Assembly (NCBI GenBank): GCA_041391665.1
Contig: JAWKNO010000003.1
Span: forward strand, 868,001-932,000
Length of the DNA: 64,000 nt
Reading direction: 5' to 3'
Source of the DNA: Bacteroidia bacterium
GTDB taxonomy: Bacteria > Bacteroidota > Bacteroidia > J057
A model generated the notes under the pieces. The model saw only the letters and a list, made by a program, of their open reading frames with translations, made no database searches and was not told the DNA's origin. Position 1 is the stretch's first letter, and each line of letters begins with the position of its first letter. This document shows, piece by piece, positions 62,844-64,000 of this stretch. A program made the position numbers and the translations under genes.

Positions 62844-64000
62844 ATGAAATCTTCAAAAAATATACGCAAATCTTATCTTGAATTCTTTAACCAAAAAATA
62901 CACCAGATAGTAAAATCTGCGCCAATAGTCATAAAAAATGACCCTACGCTGATGTTTACCAACGCGGGTATGAATCAGTTTAAGGACATATTCCTGGGAT
63001 TGAAAATTCCAACCCATAAACGAGTGGCCGATACACAGAAGTGTTTGAGGGTTTCTGGCAAACACAATGACCTCGAAGAAGTCGGTCACGACACCTATCA
63101 TCACACCATGTTTGAGATGTTAGGAAATTGGTCGTTTGGTGACTATTATAAGAAAGAAGCCATAGAATGGGCCTGGGAATTACTTACGAATGTATTCGGA
63201 ATTGAAAAAGATCGCCTGTATGTTACCGTTTTCGGTGGCGATAAAAACGATCATATCGACCCCGATACAGATGCCGAAAACGAATGGAAAAAATGGATTT
63301 CCCCAGATCGCATTCTGCGATTTGGAAAAAAAGACAACTTCTGGGAAATGGGCGACGTGGGTCCGTCCGGACCTTGTTCTGAAATTCATGTCGACATTCG
63401 CTCCGATGAAGAACGCCAACAAGTTGACGGTGCCGCTCTCGTCAACAATGATCACCCGCAGGTCGTCGAAATCTGGAACCTTGTGTTTATCCAGTTCAAC
63501 CGCCTCGCCGATGGTTCGCTTCAGGAACTTCCCGACAAGCATATTGACACCGGCATGGGCTTCGAACGCCTTTCCATGGTGCTTCAGGGAAAACGTTCTA
63601 CCTATGATACGGATATATTTGACAACACCCGGGCCTTCCTCGAAAGAAAAACAGGGATTGCCTACGCTTCAGCTACAGAAGCACAACAGGTAGCTTTCCG
63701 CGTAGTCGTGGATCATATCCGGGCAATTGTATTTACCATCGCCGACGGGCAAATTCCCTCCAATACCGGCGCCGGATATGTCATTCGCCGTATTCTGCGG
63801 CGTGCTTCGCGATATGCGTTTTCGTATCTGAACCTCACCGAACCCTTCCTCTACGAAATGATCGCCATCCTGGCCCAGGATTATGATGGGGTATTTGAGG
63901 AAGTTGCCGCTCAGAACGATTTCATTGCGCGTATCATCCATGAGGAGGAAAAAGGGTTCCTCCGAAAACTGGAAAGCGGTTCTCAGATGTTTGAAGAATA
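62844..64000 (+). CDS. alaS: Alanine-tRNA ligase, N-terminal part (runs off the window)
   Basis: The ATG at 62844 opens a frame that continues to the window end (385 codons seen of about 870). The class II motifs are clear: DPTLMFTNAGMNQFKDIFLG, ADTQKCLRVSGKHNDLEEVG, HHTMFEMLGNWSFGDY, DNFWEMGDVGPSGPCSEIH and IDTGMGFERLSMVLQG. The enzyme charges tRNA-Ala and is essential. A strong Shine-Dalgarno AAGGAGG (62826-62832) precedes the start by 11 bases, unusual in Bacteroidota, where most genes lack one; it supports this start. The editing and C-Ala domains are beyond the window. Confidence 0.97.
   Translation, partial: MKSSKNIRKSYLEFFNQKIHQIVKSAPIVIKNDPTLMFTNAGMNQFKDIFLGLKIPTHKRVADTQKCLRVSGKHNDLEEVGHDTYHHTMFEMLGNWSFGDYYKKEAIEWAWELLTNVFGIEKDRLYVTVFGGDKNDHIDPDTDAENEWKKWISPDRILRFGKKDNFWEMGDVGPSGPCSEIHVDIRSDEERQQVDGAALVNNDHPQVVEIWNLVFIQFNRLADGSLQELPDKHIDTGMGFERLSMVLQGKRSTYDTDIFDNTRAFLERKTGIAYASATEAQQVAFRVVVDHIRAIVFTIADGQIPSNTGAGYVIRRILRRASRYAFSYLNLTEPFLYEMIAILAQDYDGVFEEVAAQNDFIARIIHEEEKGFLRKLESGSQMFEE

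Overview
The window comes from a member of the Bacteroidota, most likely the Saprospiria/Lewinella group. The evidence is five type IX secretion (T9SS) cargo proteins, two-component regulator propeller and LytTR signalling, a DUF4199/LuxR pair, -7 promoter boxes of the TAnnTTTG type, a CcoI-like copper ATPase with a Bacteroidota-type N-terminus, and a grasp-with-spasm peptide locus. Most of it is ordinary chromosome with interspersed accessory cassettes.

Layout. 1-8.8 kb: a truncated helical membrane-active protein, a secreted EEP-family hydrolase, a LuxR/DUF4199 pair, two T9SS proteins and a helical-repeat protein. 8.8-14.1 kb: an AAA/DUF4143 ATPase behind a double palindrome, a six-CHRD-domain T9SS protein and a toxin-antitoxin pair whose MazF-like toxin is frameshifted in an A7 run. 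14.1-27.4 kb: a propeller histidine kinase with LytTR regulator, YceI, YjjX, O-antigen ligase, glycosyltransferase, OmpA/PD40 protein, an AbiE-type pair, two secreted proteins and a rhomboid protease. 27.5-42.7 kb: a lipoprotein, a TerB-like protein, then an apparent oxygen/redox regulon: copper P-type ATPase, three Usp proteins, a FixL-like haem-PAS kinase, a receiver-CRP/FNR fusion regulator, a multicopper oxidase and a fourth Usp protein. Three TGAC-N4-GTCA palindromes lie beside these genes. fabG and a PyrR-like gene follow.

42.8-54.2 kb: an ECF sigma factor with a TPR membrane partner, a T9SS protein and a TPR-CHAT protease-like protein. Next is a complete grasp-with-spasm RiPP cassette: GG-leader precursor, ATP-grasp ligase, an unrecognised 71-residue protein, SPASM protein, C39-peptidase ABC exporter and HlyD adaptor. 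Between precursor and ligase lies an interleaved pair of inverted repeats that could act as an attenuator or pseudoknot. The HlyD gene ends inside 86 perfect tandem copies of the heptamer TTAATGG.

54.9-59.5 kb holds the most striking system. A two-gene operon encodes a membrane NACHT NTPase and a caspase-like protease, both ending in an FGE-sulfatase/C-type-lectin-fold domain. Their last 43 codons (counting the stop) differ at 14 codons, and all 19 base changes are at codon positions 1 and 2, with every third position identical. The sequence upstream in the same domain differs by ordinary, partly synonymous changes. This is the footprint of adenine-directed mutagenesis by a diversity-generating retroelement (DGR). 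No reverse transcriptase or template repeat is visible here, so they would have to act from elsewhere. The module is bracketed by about 100-bp direct repeats. 59.5-64 kb: tRNA-Pro(GGG), a PAS-PAS-HisKA-receiver gene interrupted by an in-frame TGA where the family has Trp, a MerR regulator, an M23 peptidase and the 5' part of alaS.
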